DNA of 64,000 bases from the NCBI GenBank assembly GCA_023525715.1, contig CM042014.1, positions 17,426,563-17,490,562 of the forward strand, written 5' to 3'. The notes below the pieces were generated by a model, which worked only from the letters and a program-made list of their open reading frames with translations, was not told the origin of the DNA and searched no databases. Shown here in pieces: positions 29,895-46,500 of the stretch. This DNA comes from Cichorium intybus (lineage: Eukaryota; Streptophyta; Magnoliopsida; Asterales; Asteraceae). Position 1 is the stretch's first letter. Every line of letters begins with the position of its first letter. A program made the position numbers and the translations under genes.

Positions 29895-30475
29895 TGATGT
29901 AAATATGTCATGATTCAACATGTTTATGATCCTTACTTTTTTATGATTCAAAATATTAAGATCCTTAATCGTATTTTTTATGATTCAGAGTTATATGATA
30001 AAAAATTATATGATTCAAAAAATGTTATGAGACAAACTTGATTAGGTTGACTATGTTTTGATCCAAAATGTTATGTTCCAAAATGATAAAATCTTAAATT
30101 ATATGATCTAAAATCATATGATTCAAAATGTTATATGTTTTTTTTGGAAACCGGCAATTTAGTGGTCTCACCAGAGGGTACTCGACCCCGCCACCCAGGG
30201 CAGTTGGCGATTACCATAGGCGCAAGGCCTTTTCCCTCGACCATGCCTCGCCTCCAGGGAAAATCCCCCACATGGGGTTAGCCGGATTCGAACTCCAGAC
30301 CTTCCACCACATGAGTATATAACCCGGGTGCATCCACCCAGCTAGGCTAGGCTTCACTTGCTCAAAATGTTATATGTATCTAAGATGATATGAAGCAAAA
30401 AATTATTATCCAACATAATATGATACAAAAAGTTATGATATAAAATGTTATGATTCAAAAAGTCAAAGAAAGTGT
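29895..30475. repeat. Degenerate array of an ATGATTCAAAATGTT-type unit
   Basis: Variants of TATGATTCAAAATGTTATG recur about every 20-40 bp on both sides of the SINE at 30138. The SINE target duplication lies inside one unit. Confidence 0.6.
30138..30361 (-). mobile_element. tRNA-derived SINE with perfect 15-bp TSD
   Basis: 224 bp on the minus strand. The flanks TCAAAATGTTATATG at 30123-30137 and 30362-30376 are identical. The 5' region has an A-box-like TAGCTGGGTGG and a B box GTTCGAATCC (minus strand, about 30284-30293). The 3' end is a run of eight A (plus-strand T at 30138-30145). RNA polymerase III transcription is expected for the family, and LINE machinery would be needed for movement. 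Confidence 0.9.
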
Positions 30476-30507
30476 TAAAGATGAGTTTAGAAACCATGAA
30501 AATTACA

Positions 30508-30510
<3 letters not shown>

Positions 30511-30599
<89 letters not shown>
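30511..30599. repeat. (TA)n microsatellite
   Basis: 89 bp of TA. Confidence 0.98.
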
Positions 30600-30601
<2 letters not shown>

Positions 30602-30768
30602 ATTAAAATTATTAAAAAATAAAAAAACGAAAAATGAGAAAAAAAAAGTCACTTAAATGACATTGCACGAATGTGTGTTATATGCAATCGTACCCTTGAG
30701 TCCTTATTACGTTGCATTGACGCGTGTCGTATGTGGTTACGTCACGTCGATGTTCGGCGTATTATGTA

Positions 30769-30795
30769 TCACACACACACACACACACAGACACG

Positions 30796-30873
<78 letters not shown>
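30769..30873. repeat. Compound (CA)n(TA)n microsatellite
   Basis: About 24 CA repeats with two interruptions to 30818, then 55 bp of TA. It stops 8 bp before the 5' LTR of the Copia-type element. Confidence 0.97.
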
Positions 30874-30876
<3 letters not shown>

Positions 30877-30881
30877 GGATG

Positions 30882-32346
30882 TGTTATTAGCATTTTTGGC
30901 AAAGTGTGGAGCCAAATCTGAAGCGGAGAAGTCCAGATGACCGAAGAGATTCAGTTGTCCAAAGCAACCAAAAATAGAAGCAAAGAATTAACAGTGCTAT
31001 TGAGTCTTCGTCTCGGACGAATCCTCAATACTCGGTCAAGAAAGTTATATGATGCGATCAGACTAACCAAAGCCGATCGACAGTGGAAGAAGATATCACA
31101 AGTCGGGTGCATCTCACCCAGAAGACAGAAGTGCTTCTTCAGTAGATCAGCAAAAGGGTCGGAATGAAGAGTATTGGATCAGCAGGACCGAGGAAGGTCA
31201 CACCTCATCTCTGACGAATCCTCAATACTCGGTCAAGAAAGTTATATGCTGCAATCAAACTAACCAAAGCCGATCGACAGTGGAAGAAGATATCACAAGT
31301 CGGGTGCATCTCATCTAGAAGACAGAAGTGCTTCTTCAGTAGATCAGCAAAAGGGATGTAATGAAGAGTATTGGATCAGCAGGACCGAGGAATGTCACAC
31401 CTCGTCCAGATCAAAGGATACGTCTTCAGTTGGGCATGCGAAGAAGCCAATCCAAGATAGACAGTAGGAGTTGGTTTGGTGACCGAGGCGGTTACCATGC
31501 CAGGAGAATTCTGACAAAGTGCAAACTCAATCAGGACCAAAGAGCCATGTTAGAAGAAGCCAATCACCAGTGTCTTCTATAGACCGAAGTTCAACGTGAT
31601 AGCAGTAGCTTGGGATATGGTCACATGAGTGAATGCATTAGCAATAGAAGAAGGTGAAACCGTAGTATCCTTATGACTGAAGCTTAGTTCATGCAAAGAG
31701 TTAGCCTCTGACCGAAGTATAGTCTAACTGGAGTATTGAAGCATAGTCTGATAGTTAAACAGTCTGGTCAGGAGGCATGTCTCTGAGCAGGAGTCCGAGA
31801 GAGTGTCATAACCGAAGAAGGAGTCTTCGGTTGTACACTATAGTTGGGGTTATCATATCGGCTGTCAGATTACGTTGGGAATACATGAGGGCATAGTCTT
31901 AATTGTGTCAAGGCAGCATGGGGAGCATGGTATGGTCGATTCTCATAGTATAAAGCGACTAGGTGCTCAGGCCTAGTTTGACATTTTCCACCCAAGACCT
32001 TGCATGTCCGGTTATCCATATTATGCTTTGTATGCATCTCATTATCCTTCACAATGTTGTATATCTAGATATCGAATGTTCGGGTTATGAACATTGTGAA
32101 GGTGTTAGTCTTAGTTTCTCTTTTGTAAAATAATTAAGTTTATTAATGTAAATTCTCTCGGTTCTCACAGTAGATGTAGCTTGACTCATTGTCAAGTGAA
32201 CCACTTTAAAAATCATCGTGTTTCTTAATTTATTCCTCGTATTTCTCTATAGTATAGATAGTTGTGAAGTTTGATCGTTTGTTTGATGTTATTAGTTGGG
32301 GTCGATCGATACTTCTTGAATAAGAGTTGTGTGCCGATCCCCAACA
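30882..32346 (+). repeat. 5' LTR of the Copia-type element, with tandem duplication
   Basis: 1,465 bp, TGTTATTAGC...CCCCAACA. A 197-bp unit is duplicated in tandem at 31016-31212 and 31213 to about 31404, starting GACGAATCCTCAATACTCGG in each copy. The 3' LTR lacks the duplication, which accounts for most of the length difference. Confidence 0.8.
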
Positions 32347-32348
32347 AG

Positions 32349-32360
32349 TGGTATCAGAGC
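32349..32360 (+). promoter_or_regulatory. Primer binding site, tRNA-Met type (Copia element)
   Basis: TGGTATCAGAGC two bases inside the LTR end. Confidence 0.85.
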
Positions 32361-34472
32361 TTCAAGGTTGAAGACGGTGACTAAGATTAACAAACTGAAA
32401 ATCACAACTTTGACTCTTGAAGGATGCAGATGGAAGAAGATCTCTACCAAAAGACCATGCTTTCCATGGTTAAAAAGAACCTGGAATGGCAGTAGCAGTA
32501 GATAGTGAACCAAGAAAATGAGAAAACATTCCAGAAGCAGGCCCGACATTACCTGCTTGATGGAACGAGAGTGATTATTATGAAGATCAGTGCCCAATAA
32601 TCTCGACGAGAAAAGCCAAAAGGAGGTGGAAGCAGGAGAAATTTCTAATAATGACTAAGAAAAGAGACAGACTACCATCAGTTGGAAGATTTCGTACAGT
32701 GGTCAGGAGGGTTGGAGAAATCCAGTTTTCTACTCAAAGACAGCTGTAGCTTAGGCTACGATCATGGAAGGGTGAAGATGATGGAAAAAATATGTCTCCG
32801 AGGGACTGTGAAATCGAATCCTTTATGGAGCCTCAGGCTGTCTAGATGCCAATATTCTATGGCAAGCAGAAGGAGTTAACACGCGCCCAGGAGGGGCAAC
32901 CATCCGATGTCCCAGAAGGAGAAAGTATTGTTTGACATCAGTTTCATCAATGATAAGCATCAGGACAGTACGAGAATCATGCAAAAAAGTGGCCAGTTAG
33001 GTCTTTTACAAAAGTGCCTAGAGTCTCCACTTGTGTCGGGAGTCAAAATGTCAGTTGCTACCAAGGTGACAGTCTATAACTGGAGCCAACAAACGAAGAT
33101 AGAAAGGGGAGGAATGAAGAATCCAGTTTGGTTCAAAGGAAGTCTCTAGACCAAACCATTTCCCTTTCTATTTCCTTAGTCTTCATTTAACTCGGAGGCT
33201 ACGTTTTGCAGGAAAGGCAACGTGGAGATGTACCCCTTGCATGTCTAAGTGTCTTTGGATGTGTCACAGGCATCAAAAAGACAATGACAGTAACAATCTA
33301 GATGTGAGGAAAAGGTGAAGAAAATGACAAAGGAGTTGGAAGTAGTGGTCCAGCAAAGGACATCTTGAAAAAAGACCAGATTACCTTAAATAGATCATTG
33401 CGCTTCACTGGTCCAGCAAAGCACAAAGGAGTTGGAAGCAGTGAGAGCATTAGAGATTCCGGTGACACCGGAGCAAATAGGAGCAGACCATAAACAATCA
33501 CTGCCATGAAAGGTGATTTGTCGGAAAATGGTAATCTCTGGTGGGGTACCCATGTAAGTATGTACAACTGCTGACAGAATGGGAGTATTAGACGACTTAT
33601 CCATAAGCCAAGAAGGATGGAAGATTCCATATAGTGGGATTTGGCTTGAAGGATGAGTAATACTCAACTTGACATGGACTAGACTCGGTCTATTGTCAAG
33701 GAACCAACATCAAGAGCTGTCACTTCAAAGACAGAAGATGTTCAAGTGTTAGTAGAAGAAATTGAAGACAAGATATGCAAGAAGAATGTGTGATGTCTCC
33801 TAAATAGTAAGAGAGGAGTTGTCTATTTACTGTGAAAGAGGAAGATCATCCGAAGATCTGTGTATCTTGACTGCGATGGAGTTTCCCAAGACACTCAGAT
33901 GTGAGATATCACATTCTTGTAAATCAATTTAGACAAGAACATCTACCTAACACTACCAATAGGTCTTCAGCTGCTGAAAGGAAAATCAAGTGTGCATAGG
34001 AGGAGAAGCCTGAATGGATAATTAGGTGGAACGGTTGCACGGATGCGAGTGTTATCACTGCTACACCTGGAGAAGATTCCAGTACCTCATTTTTCATCAT
34101 CAAGTTGTACGGTTGATGCTACGTTGGAGGAAGGATCCATCATACAAATTATCAACAAGCTTAGACATTGTTGTCCAGTATGTTCAGAAAGAAATAGGAG
34201 CACTTTAGTTGTTAATGGGAGTAAGCAATCAAAGTATGACTTTCAGGGATCCATGAGTATTCTTTCAGTAGAAGGGTATCCTAAAAGACCTTGGAGAAGT
34301 TTATCAGATAGTTGTTGAAGACCATTGCCACCCTCTTTGAAAGTCGCCTGCTTTCAAAGAGAAGTGTTGAGATTGGAAGTGTCCTCAACGGCCTTTACAC
34401 GGCGGAGAACCAAAGAGAGCAAGAGAACTTGGGTGACAGGAAGATCAGTTTAAATCAGTTTCCAAGTGGGAG

Positions 34473-35648
34473 ATTATTGAGCAAATTGTGGAGCCTAATT
34501 CAAACCGGATAAGTCCAGATTACCGAATATTCAGTTGTCCAAAGCAACCAGAAACAGAGGCAAAGAATTAACATTGTTGAGGTCTGCGTCTTGGATGAAT
34601 CATCAGTTCTCAGTCAAGGAAGTTATTCGCTCTGGACAACTAACAAAAACATATCGACAATGGAAGAAGGTATCACAACTCACAAGTCGGGTACATCTCA
34701 CCCAGAAGATAGACGTGCTTATTGAGTTGGGCTTGCGAAGAAGGCAATCCAAAATAGACAGTAGGAGTTGGTTTGCTGACCGATGCGATTACCATGCCAA
34801 AAGAATTGTGACAAAGAGAGAACTCAATCAGGACCGAAGAATCATATTAGAGGAAGCCAATCACCAGTGTCTTTTATGGACCACAGTTCACCGTGACAGT
34901 AGTAGCTTGGGCTATGGTCACATGAGTGAATGCATCAATAGCAGAAGAAGGTGAAACTGAGTTACCCTTATGATCGAAGCTTGGTTCAGGCAAAGAGTTA
35001 GCCTCTGACCAAAGTGTAGCCCGACTAGAATACAAAAGCATAGTCAGACAGTTACACAGTCTCGTCAGGAGGCGTGTATCTCAATTCTCAACAACAGTCC
35101 GAGAGAGGGTCATTTAACTGAAGAAGGAGTCTTCGATTGTATCATGTGGTTGGTGTTGTCACATCGGCTGTCAGATTACCTTGGAAATATGCAAGGGCAC
35201 AGTCTCAACTATGTCAGGGCAACATGAGTAGCATGGTATGGTCGATTCTCAGACTATAAAACGACTAAGTGCTCAAGCCTACTTTGGCATTTCCCGCCCA
35301 AGACCTTGGATGTTCGGCCATCCACATTATGCTTTATATACATCTCATTATCCTTCACAATGTTGTATGTCTAGATATCCAATGTTCGGGTTTTGAACAT
35401 TATGAAGATGTTAGTCTTAGTTTCTCTTTTGTAAAACATTTAAGTTTATCAATGAAAATTCTCGGTTCTCATATTGGATGTAGCTTCACTCATTGTCAAG
35501 TGAACCACTTTACATCATCGTGTTTCTCAATCTATTATTTGTATTTCTCTCTAATCTAGATAGTTGTGAAGGTTGATCGTTTGTTTGAAGTTCTTAGTCG
35601 GGGTCGATCCGTACTTCTTGAAGAATAGCTATGTGTCGATCCCCAATA
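34473..35648 (+). repeat. 3' LTR of the Copia-type element
   Basis: About 1,175 bp, colinear with the 5' LTR (shared blocks include GTCCAAAGCAACCA, AATCACCAGTGTCTT and GACCTTG...CATTATGCTTT). The two LTRs differ at many positions, which suggests an old insertion. Confidence 0.75.
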
Positions 35649-36404
35649 ATAAGCAAGTGATGCTCACTTGGCTCAAGAGTGGATTTTTTATTATGATGAC
35701 CGGGATGTAGAAGAAGTTGGCCCAAATTTCATTTAGAAGTGGTTGGTGAATCTAAAACAAGAAAACTTTCTGAAGAAGATTTCGAGTCCAAAAGTGAGGA
35801 GCAAGTATATGAAAAAGGTAAATGTGAGTCAGATGGAGTTTACATCATGGAATGATGTAGATAAGAGTAAAAGACGACGTATAACTAGAAAAAAAAGTTT
35901 TTATTTAACTTATTACCTACTTATGGTATTATGGTTGGTTACATAAGTACTTGAACAATTGAAAATGACTAATTTTTTATAGTTATTTAAATATTTTGTT
36001 AGAATATTAGTAATATTTAGTTTTTGTATAGGATTAATTTCTTTACAATTTAGCGTGCCCGACTAGTGTAACTAATTGTTAGTCCCTAGTCGACCGATCA
36101 ACTAGCACTTAACGACTTTTACAGCCTTGATTATTATTATATTTTATTTTTTTACATTAGATTTTAATGTAGTTCATGTAAATGTTTTGTACTATATTTT
36201 TTATTGTTGGACTGTCTATATACAATTGACTCAACATAGATGGTGATGTTGTTTTATTTTATTTGACTTTTGATTAAAACTTTATTATTGATACATAGTA
36301 TCGATTCTGATGACCAATTTATAATATTTTATATTTATTGAAGCACTTTTACTTCCACCATATCGATTTGAAACTCCTAACTTTTCAATTTTAGCATTAG
36401 CTAA
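35649..36404. other. Intergenic, degenerate
   Basis: No gene supported. A motif GTCCCTAGTCGACCGA near 36090 resembles phrases common in plant hAT-type sequence, but no termini were found. ACCATATCGATTTGAAACTCC at about 36358 is a relic of the Helitron-like 5' hairpin arm. Confidence 0.4.
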
Positions 36405-36413
36405 TGTATTAAA

Positions 36414-37546
36414 GAGAAATTTCCAATAAAGTCTCAATATGTTACCCTAATTTATGAAAAAGTACCAAATTAATTTTTAGTTATAAATAAACAAAGAAAA
36501 TTGGCTAATGTTTACAAATTAGCCCATTTTAACATTTTCAGTAGGTAAGTACATGATTTATCTTTGATAGAGTCTTAATATTTTGGCCCAGTTTACGGAA
36601 AAAACCCACCATGTTTTATCTTGAATAAAGTCCTAATATGTTGGCACAGTTTACAGAAAATCTGAACATTATGGCTCAGTTTAGTTGGAAAAAATTACGT
36701 ATTTCTACATGTATTTACGTCAACTTATTTTTACATATTTATACTTGTATTTATTTAAAATACATAAAAATACTTAAAAATGCATAAAGTTAAGCAACAT
36801 AATAACTTCTTAATTACCTAACAATATGAAATCTAAATGAAATTTATAGCAACTAATATTGGATGTCGTTCTTGAAACCACGAAATCATTGCTATCAGAA
36901 CCTAAATTAAACAAGAAAGATTGATAATCATCTAGTTTCGTGCAATTCAATTTTGTTCAGTCACTTTCCAGCTGTCTAATCCCTGTAAGTAAACTTACCG
37001 AAACCCATATCCGTCATTTGGAATAAATACATGAATAAAACGTATTTTTTACATACTTTTTTAATTATTTCTACGTTATTACATATGTTATTAAAGACGT
37101 AAAAATATGTTATTAAAGACGTATTTTTAAGTTTTTTTACGTTATTAAATACATTTTTAAGTATTTTTTTATAAATACGTAACATACATTTTTAAACATA
37201 TAAACATGTTATTAAAAACATAAATACATGTAAAAATACGTATGTTTTCCAAGTAAACTGAGTCAAAATGTTGAGATTTTTTCGTAAACTAAGCCAAAAT
37301 ATTATGACTTTTATTGAAGATAAAACATGTTTGGACTTTTCCAGTAAACTAGACCAAAATAATGAGACTTTATTGAAAAATAAAACACGTATATTTTCCA
37401 TGTGGCAATTATAACATGTTGAAAATGTTAAAATAGGATAATTTGAATACATTAACCGGCTTTCTATCATTTTTTGTAAATAAAAATTAATTTGAGACTT
37501 TTTTATAAACTGGGCTAAAATATTGAGACTTTATTGGAGATTTCCC
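36414..37546. mobile_element. Mutator-like MITE with near-perfect 9-bp TSD
   Basis: 1,133 bp. The left terminus GAGAAATTTCCAATAAAG matches the complement of the right terminus GGGAAATCTCCAATAAAG, and similarity continues for over 100 bp. Flanks are TGTATTAAA (36405-36413) and TTTATTAAA (37547-37555), 8 of 9 identical. Inside are repeated, inverted versions of an AATAAAACATG / GTTTACxGAAAA phrase and an ACGTATTTTTA repeat. No transposase. Confidence 0.82.
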
Positions 37547-37555
37547 TTTATTAAA

Positions 37556-41216
<3,661 letters not shown>

Positions 41217-42702
41217 TTAAAAGAACGACAAAAAATAGGTTTCAATTTTAATAAGTTTCAAATAATAATAACAGTTTATTGAAAATCTATTATTTTAATT
41301 AGTAAGTTTTTTTAACATGCTCATATCCAAACATTTAAAATAACTAATTAGCAATATCAAACTACAATAAATCACTATTATATTCATTCAATTCAATAAT
41401 AGGAAAAAAGCCACTCTTCATGTAATGAAAATTCATTCTAGGAAATCAGATTTATCAATAGGGTATGGTTTATATAAGAGCTCCTAAATGTTGGTCCAGT
41501 AAGAACTACTCATTCATAATTTATAATATTGTATTTTAAAATTATAACACTTGTTTATTATTAAAAAAATAACAAACATACAAAAATTTATAAATTTATT
41601 ATTTACGATTATGATTGATATATTCTTACAGAAAAAATTATGTTGGTGTATTGACAGTTTAATAAGCACAAATTTTTCATTTAAGTGTCAATATTGTAAA
41701 AAATGTTAAAAATAAAATAAAATTTTTATGTTTGACTAATTTTAAGATAATAAACAATTTGTAGAAAACAGAAATACGAAAAAAATAAGATTACTCAATT
41801 GTTTAGAATGTTTTTAGATGGTTCCTATCATCTTAGATTTTCTTTTTGGATTTTTTTTATCAATAACGGCTCATCTTATTCTTATGTGATAAACAAACTT
41901 TATGTTTCATTTTATTTCATCTTTAATTACATACCGAACACTATAAAGTATAATAATTTATTAACGATTTTATAATTGTAAGAAGGAAAATCAAACATAT
42001 CAAATATATATGAGTTTGTATACGGTCAAATAATGATGTCGTGGGATTAGATCCGAGAAGCATAAAACAACAGAAGTTGCGCAAGTTGATGCAAAAACGT
42101 TCATAACTACTAATATTAAAATTTTCGATCAAAGTCCAACCCTCATGAGATGTTGATTTTGGATGTGCCAAAATTGGACAATTTTGTCCTAACCTTTAAT
42201 TGTCCAGCATGTTGGCACGTGATTGGGATGAATAATGGAAATGATGAGGGGACCAACAAGACATGACAAACAAGTCGCCAACAAAACTATAAGATTCGTA
42301 TTTACTTTTTAAGCAAGGCACACCTGCCATCATTAATTGAGCGAAACATAAACATAATTATCATGTATTCAAAATGTTGACAATTTCCGTCGGCATCATT
42401 TCTTTTTAGGTTACGTGGTATGGTCCGTGAGAGAAGGGACGCGGGGTTCAGACAAGGTTGTATATATAAATAAAGATCGTGAAGCCGTAAGTCTGCAACA
42501 ATTTTTTTTGTAAAAGACTACTTCGCAGAACGTCATGTATATTCTGAGTATCAGTTTCGGAAGAATGAAAACAATCAATTTTTTCTACGTATACTCAGTG
42601 ATTTAAATGAAACCATCTCATTTTTCAAATTAAGAAGGAATGCAAGAGGTAAAAGGGGTTTCACATCATAACAAATATGCTCAACTGTCAATTCGTCAAG
42701 GT
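41217..42702. other. AT-rich interval, no gene supported
   Basis: A 76-codon minus-strand frame (41941-42171) has no recognisable family. No repeat termini were found. Confidence 0.4.
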
Positions 42703-43532
42703 TGTATTTCGTTTTTTAGTATAATTCGCATGCATATTTTATATTTTTATATTTTTATCATTTGAAGATACTTTCTAGTCTTTTTGTGTTTAAATGTAGA
42801 TTTTATTAAATACTAACGGGAACGGAAAAGTTAGCGAATGACGAATTTCGGAGACTCGGATCTTTTAGCGGGCTTGGATTTGGAGCAAGCTATTGGACCA
42901 AGAATAAATATTTGAGCTTCATTGGGCTTACCTAGCCCAAAATGGTGGTCAAAGAGGTCAAAAATCGGGTTCATCCCAAAGAAGAAAGGAGACAAAAGGC
43001 GTTTTTGCGAGTTGGACCAGATCAGGCCCAAACTTTTGCCCAGTTGCGCGACCCGCGCAAGAATTTGCAAAAGTTTGCGCGTCCGACGCAAATAGTGTTG
43101 AAGGCTAGTTTTGTCATTTTAAGTGTAGTTCAGCTATATTTGGGTATGGGGAAAGGGTTTTCTCTATCTTGAACATCAGATTTTGAAAGGATTTCGTGGG
43201 GAACAACCCTTGGAGCTTTGGAGAAGACTTTTTGATGCTTTGTTCTTCATTTTCTTCACTTGGATTTGTACACTTACAACAACTAATGTTTGGTACTTCT
43301 TTCCTTTGTTCTTGTGTGGTTATGAGTAACTAAACTTCTCAAAGTTAGTGTTGGGTTAAATCTATTAGTTGATTTTCTAGTTTGAATGGTTCTTGAATAT
43401 TTGTTAAAATTCATCATTGAAACTTTGTTCTAATTATCATGTTGTTAGATGCTTTGATTTCATGAGTCCAAGTATTTAATGATTATTGTTATTTGTTTTT
43501 AAGATTATGTAATCGATTTTAGAAACAAATTA

Positions 43533-46500
43533 TGTGACAATCAATTTTTTTTGTCATATATAAGATAAGAATTTATGCAAGTATTCAATATAAAAGAGTT
43601 GATACTTCAATAAGCTCAACATGTTGAGCAATAGCAAAATGGTCCAAGAAGGTGAAATTATGGAGAATTTATTTGTTAAGACCTTTATTTAACTCATGAT
43701 ACGATGATTATTCAATTAGAATTTAAGCTTAAGGACATAAGGGCAAAATTTGAAATAAATGACTAAAAGTGAAAAGTTTATTGTGCAAACTTTGAAAATT
43801 TTTATCTCAAAATCTAGAAAGATTTGGGCAAAAGTCATCAAGATGACTTTTTTAATATTTGAGATAACAAAAATATAGGAAAAAGATTCGGGTCATTTGG
43901 AGTTGTAATGAAGGAGTTATGATGTAATTAAAATGACCCAAAAGTGACAAAAACGACCAAATTGTCATTTTCAAGGGTTAATAGCGGAAAATTCATTAAG
44001 ATTCAAACTTAAGTCAGTAAGGATAAATTGTTAAGCTCATTCCCACGTTTCTAAAGACATAAAGTTTGTAAAATTTGAATGTCATATGCACAGTTATAGC
44101 AAGGGGAAAATCAGGAAAATAAATAAATAAAAGTTGGAAATTTTACGCTTAAAAGTAGGGCAATTTCATCAATTTGCCAATTAAAATCCAGCTCCAGGTT
44201 TTTGTTTTCTGTGGGCTCGCTCTCTTCCCCAAAACACGTAACTCAATCAGAGGGAAAGAAAAAGAGAATCAAGGAACTCGAGGAGGGTGGAATCGCAAAT
44301 TGCAGAAGACGCAAATACACACACGTGTGTGTGAAATCAGATTCAGGGGGAACGAGTCCGAGAGGCAGGAAACGGCAAAGAGAAGGGGAGAAACCATATA
44401 CACACACAGTCGTGTGTGTGTGTATGCGAATCGGGAGAAAGAAAAGAAACAGATCGCCGATTTTTGGTTCTTGTATTTCGATTCTACTAATAAGCAAGGC
44501 TATTGAAGAGAGATAGCGTAAATGGGGGATAGAAACGAACCAACAGCAGTGACATCTGCTGCTGTCGGCGGTGGAAAAGGGCGTTGGAGGCGACAGGGGC
44601 GGCGGTCGGCGGTGCTACGGCTGTTGACAGTCGACAGAGAAGGAAGGGGAGGCCGATGGTGGCTCTTGTGACTCGCGATTTCAGAAGGGTAAAAAAAAGA
44701 GCAGCGTGCTGTTGCTGTTTGTCGATCTTGACTGGAAGAAATCGCCTAGGTCGGCGATAATAGTGGCTCACGGTGGTTGCCGGCGGTAGCAGGTGGTCGG
44801 GAACAGTCTAGTGGTCCGAGTTGTGCTGGGAAATTGCTCAAACACTTTTGATTTCTGGATCTGAGTAGAATATGGAAGGTAAGAACTTGAGTTTTTGGAA
44901 CCCTAGCTTGTGAAGTTCAACAAATGGTGAATGCATGCTAAATTGATGTTTGATTCGTGAGCAAATTTCAGGAGGTGGTTCGATTTTGTGCTGAAAATTA
45001 TTCCCGTATCCTGATTTCATGTTTCTGGTTCACTCTCAAGAACGGTTGAAAGGTATAAACTGATTTTTACCCTAGTTTGGCAAATATGAAAATTCTTCTT
45101 GCATGTTGGAATTAGATATGGATTTTAATTTCTATCGCTGTTATGGGTTCAAAAACCCATACGATTTGTAAGCTTTGAATATTTGGTTGAAGTTCTTGGA
45201 TGCATGCATGTTTATGAAAGATTAGAAGAATGAAGAACACCCGTTGTAAAGAAGACTCAAAATTAAAGTATTATGCAAAGATAGAATCAAGTTCAAAGAT
45301 GGATTTTTATGTTATGGTTAAACATCAATGTTTATGATTAAAATTGAGAATTTTGGATAATTTTAATGCGTTAAATTGGTTATAGGTATTTCGACAAATT
45401 TGACCTTTTTGTTGGTCATACCTAGCACGATACATTTAGTTGGTACATGTTGAAATGTTATAATTCCAAGATCAAGTGTTACGTGAAGGTTGGAATGGAA
45501 TTGTTAATTCCACCATTATTGGGAAAGTTTTTGTATGTATAAAATAGTGTAGATATGAACATATGATCGAATTGGAATGTCATTTATGAAGTGTTGTGAC
45601 GTACTAGCGTCAATAAAACGGAAAATAAAAATGATTTTTAACGGTTTCTATTTTTAGAAACTTTATTGATTGAAGTTTATCAAAATGGTATAAATGAGTA
45701 AAGTGAGTGTTGTTTTGCGGTCTAATCACTAAAGTAAACTTGTAAAAACGTAAAAAGTATAATGTTGTTAAAATAACCTTGTAGAAACCGGAAAATATCA
45801 TTGTTATCAAAATGGGACAAAATGGTAAAATTGTCCAAAATTGTTTTATGATTTAAGACCCATACTTAGCCACTGGAATGAACTTAAATAATGACTAGAA
45901 GTAGTCTAAGAATGATTAGACAAATGTTGTATGTTTAGTTACGAAATAAGTTCTAATCTTCTATTAAAGTTAACAGAGATTTGAAGGACGCTTTGAAGCA
46001 AGGAAAGTCTAGAGAAAGTGGATTAGTATAGCTAGACGTACCTAGCTATTAAGGTGAGTATATGTGGTCTTTTCCTACTATGGGGTACATGACAAATTAT
46101 TGATAAAGCTTTTATGTGACGTTTTGAATATTAAATGATATGCAAATCATTTTAGTTACGATATGATTATGAAAGTTTTATAAGATGATTTTAAAGTATG
46201 TTTTGGCATCAAGCCGTAATGTTATCAAAATATGTTTTGGCATCATGTCATAAGGTCATGAAAGAATGTTTTGACATTAAGTCTTACAATGTTATGAAAG
46301 AATGTTTTGGCATTAAGCCTTACGTTGTTATGAAAGAATGTTTTGGCATTAAGCCTTATACTGTTATGAAAGAATGTTTTGGCATCTAGCATTAATGAGT
46401 ATTTGAGTAAATGTTTGACAACAAGCATTGTTATGTTTATGAATGAATGGTATTTTGAAGCACACAATGTAATGTAATGCAAAGTAATGTGAATGAAGGA

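Larger units (their letters stand above)
30882..35648 (+). mobile_element. Copia-type LTR element, non-coding
   Basis: 5' LTR 30882-32346, PBS TGGTATCAGAGC 32349-32360, interior 32361-34463, PPT AAGTGGGAGATT 34464-34475, 3' LTR about 34473-35648. The PPT and the PBS placed two bases after CCCCAACA are typical of plant Ty1/Copia elements. The interior is only 2.1 kb and shows no GAG, integrase or RT motif. It has many stops, so the element is non-autonomous or heavily decayed. No convincing 5-bp flank match was found. Confidence 0.75.

Noticed and set aside
30270..30361. tRNA gene on the minus strand
   Set aside because: It is the head of a SINE with poly(A) and target duplication, not a standalone tRNA.
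35743..35946. 67-codon frame after the Copia LTR
   Set aside because: I considered a hAT transposase tail but found no diagnostic residues.
44174..44516. Two overlapping frames of 104-110 codons
   Set aside because: They lie in the leader part of solo LTR B2, with no homology recognised and overlapping frames equally open.
46198..46389. VMKECFGIKPY repeat protein
   Set aside because: It is produced by a 36-bp minisatellite whose length is a multiple of three.
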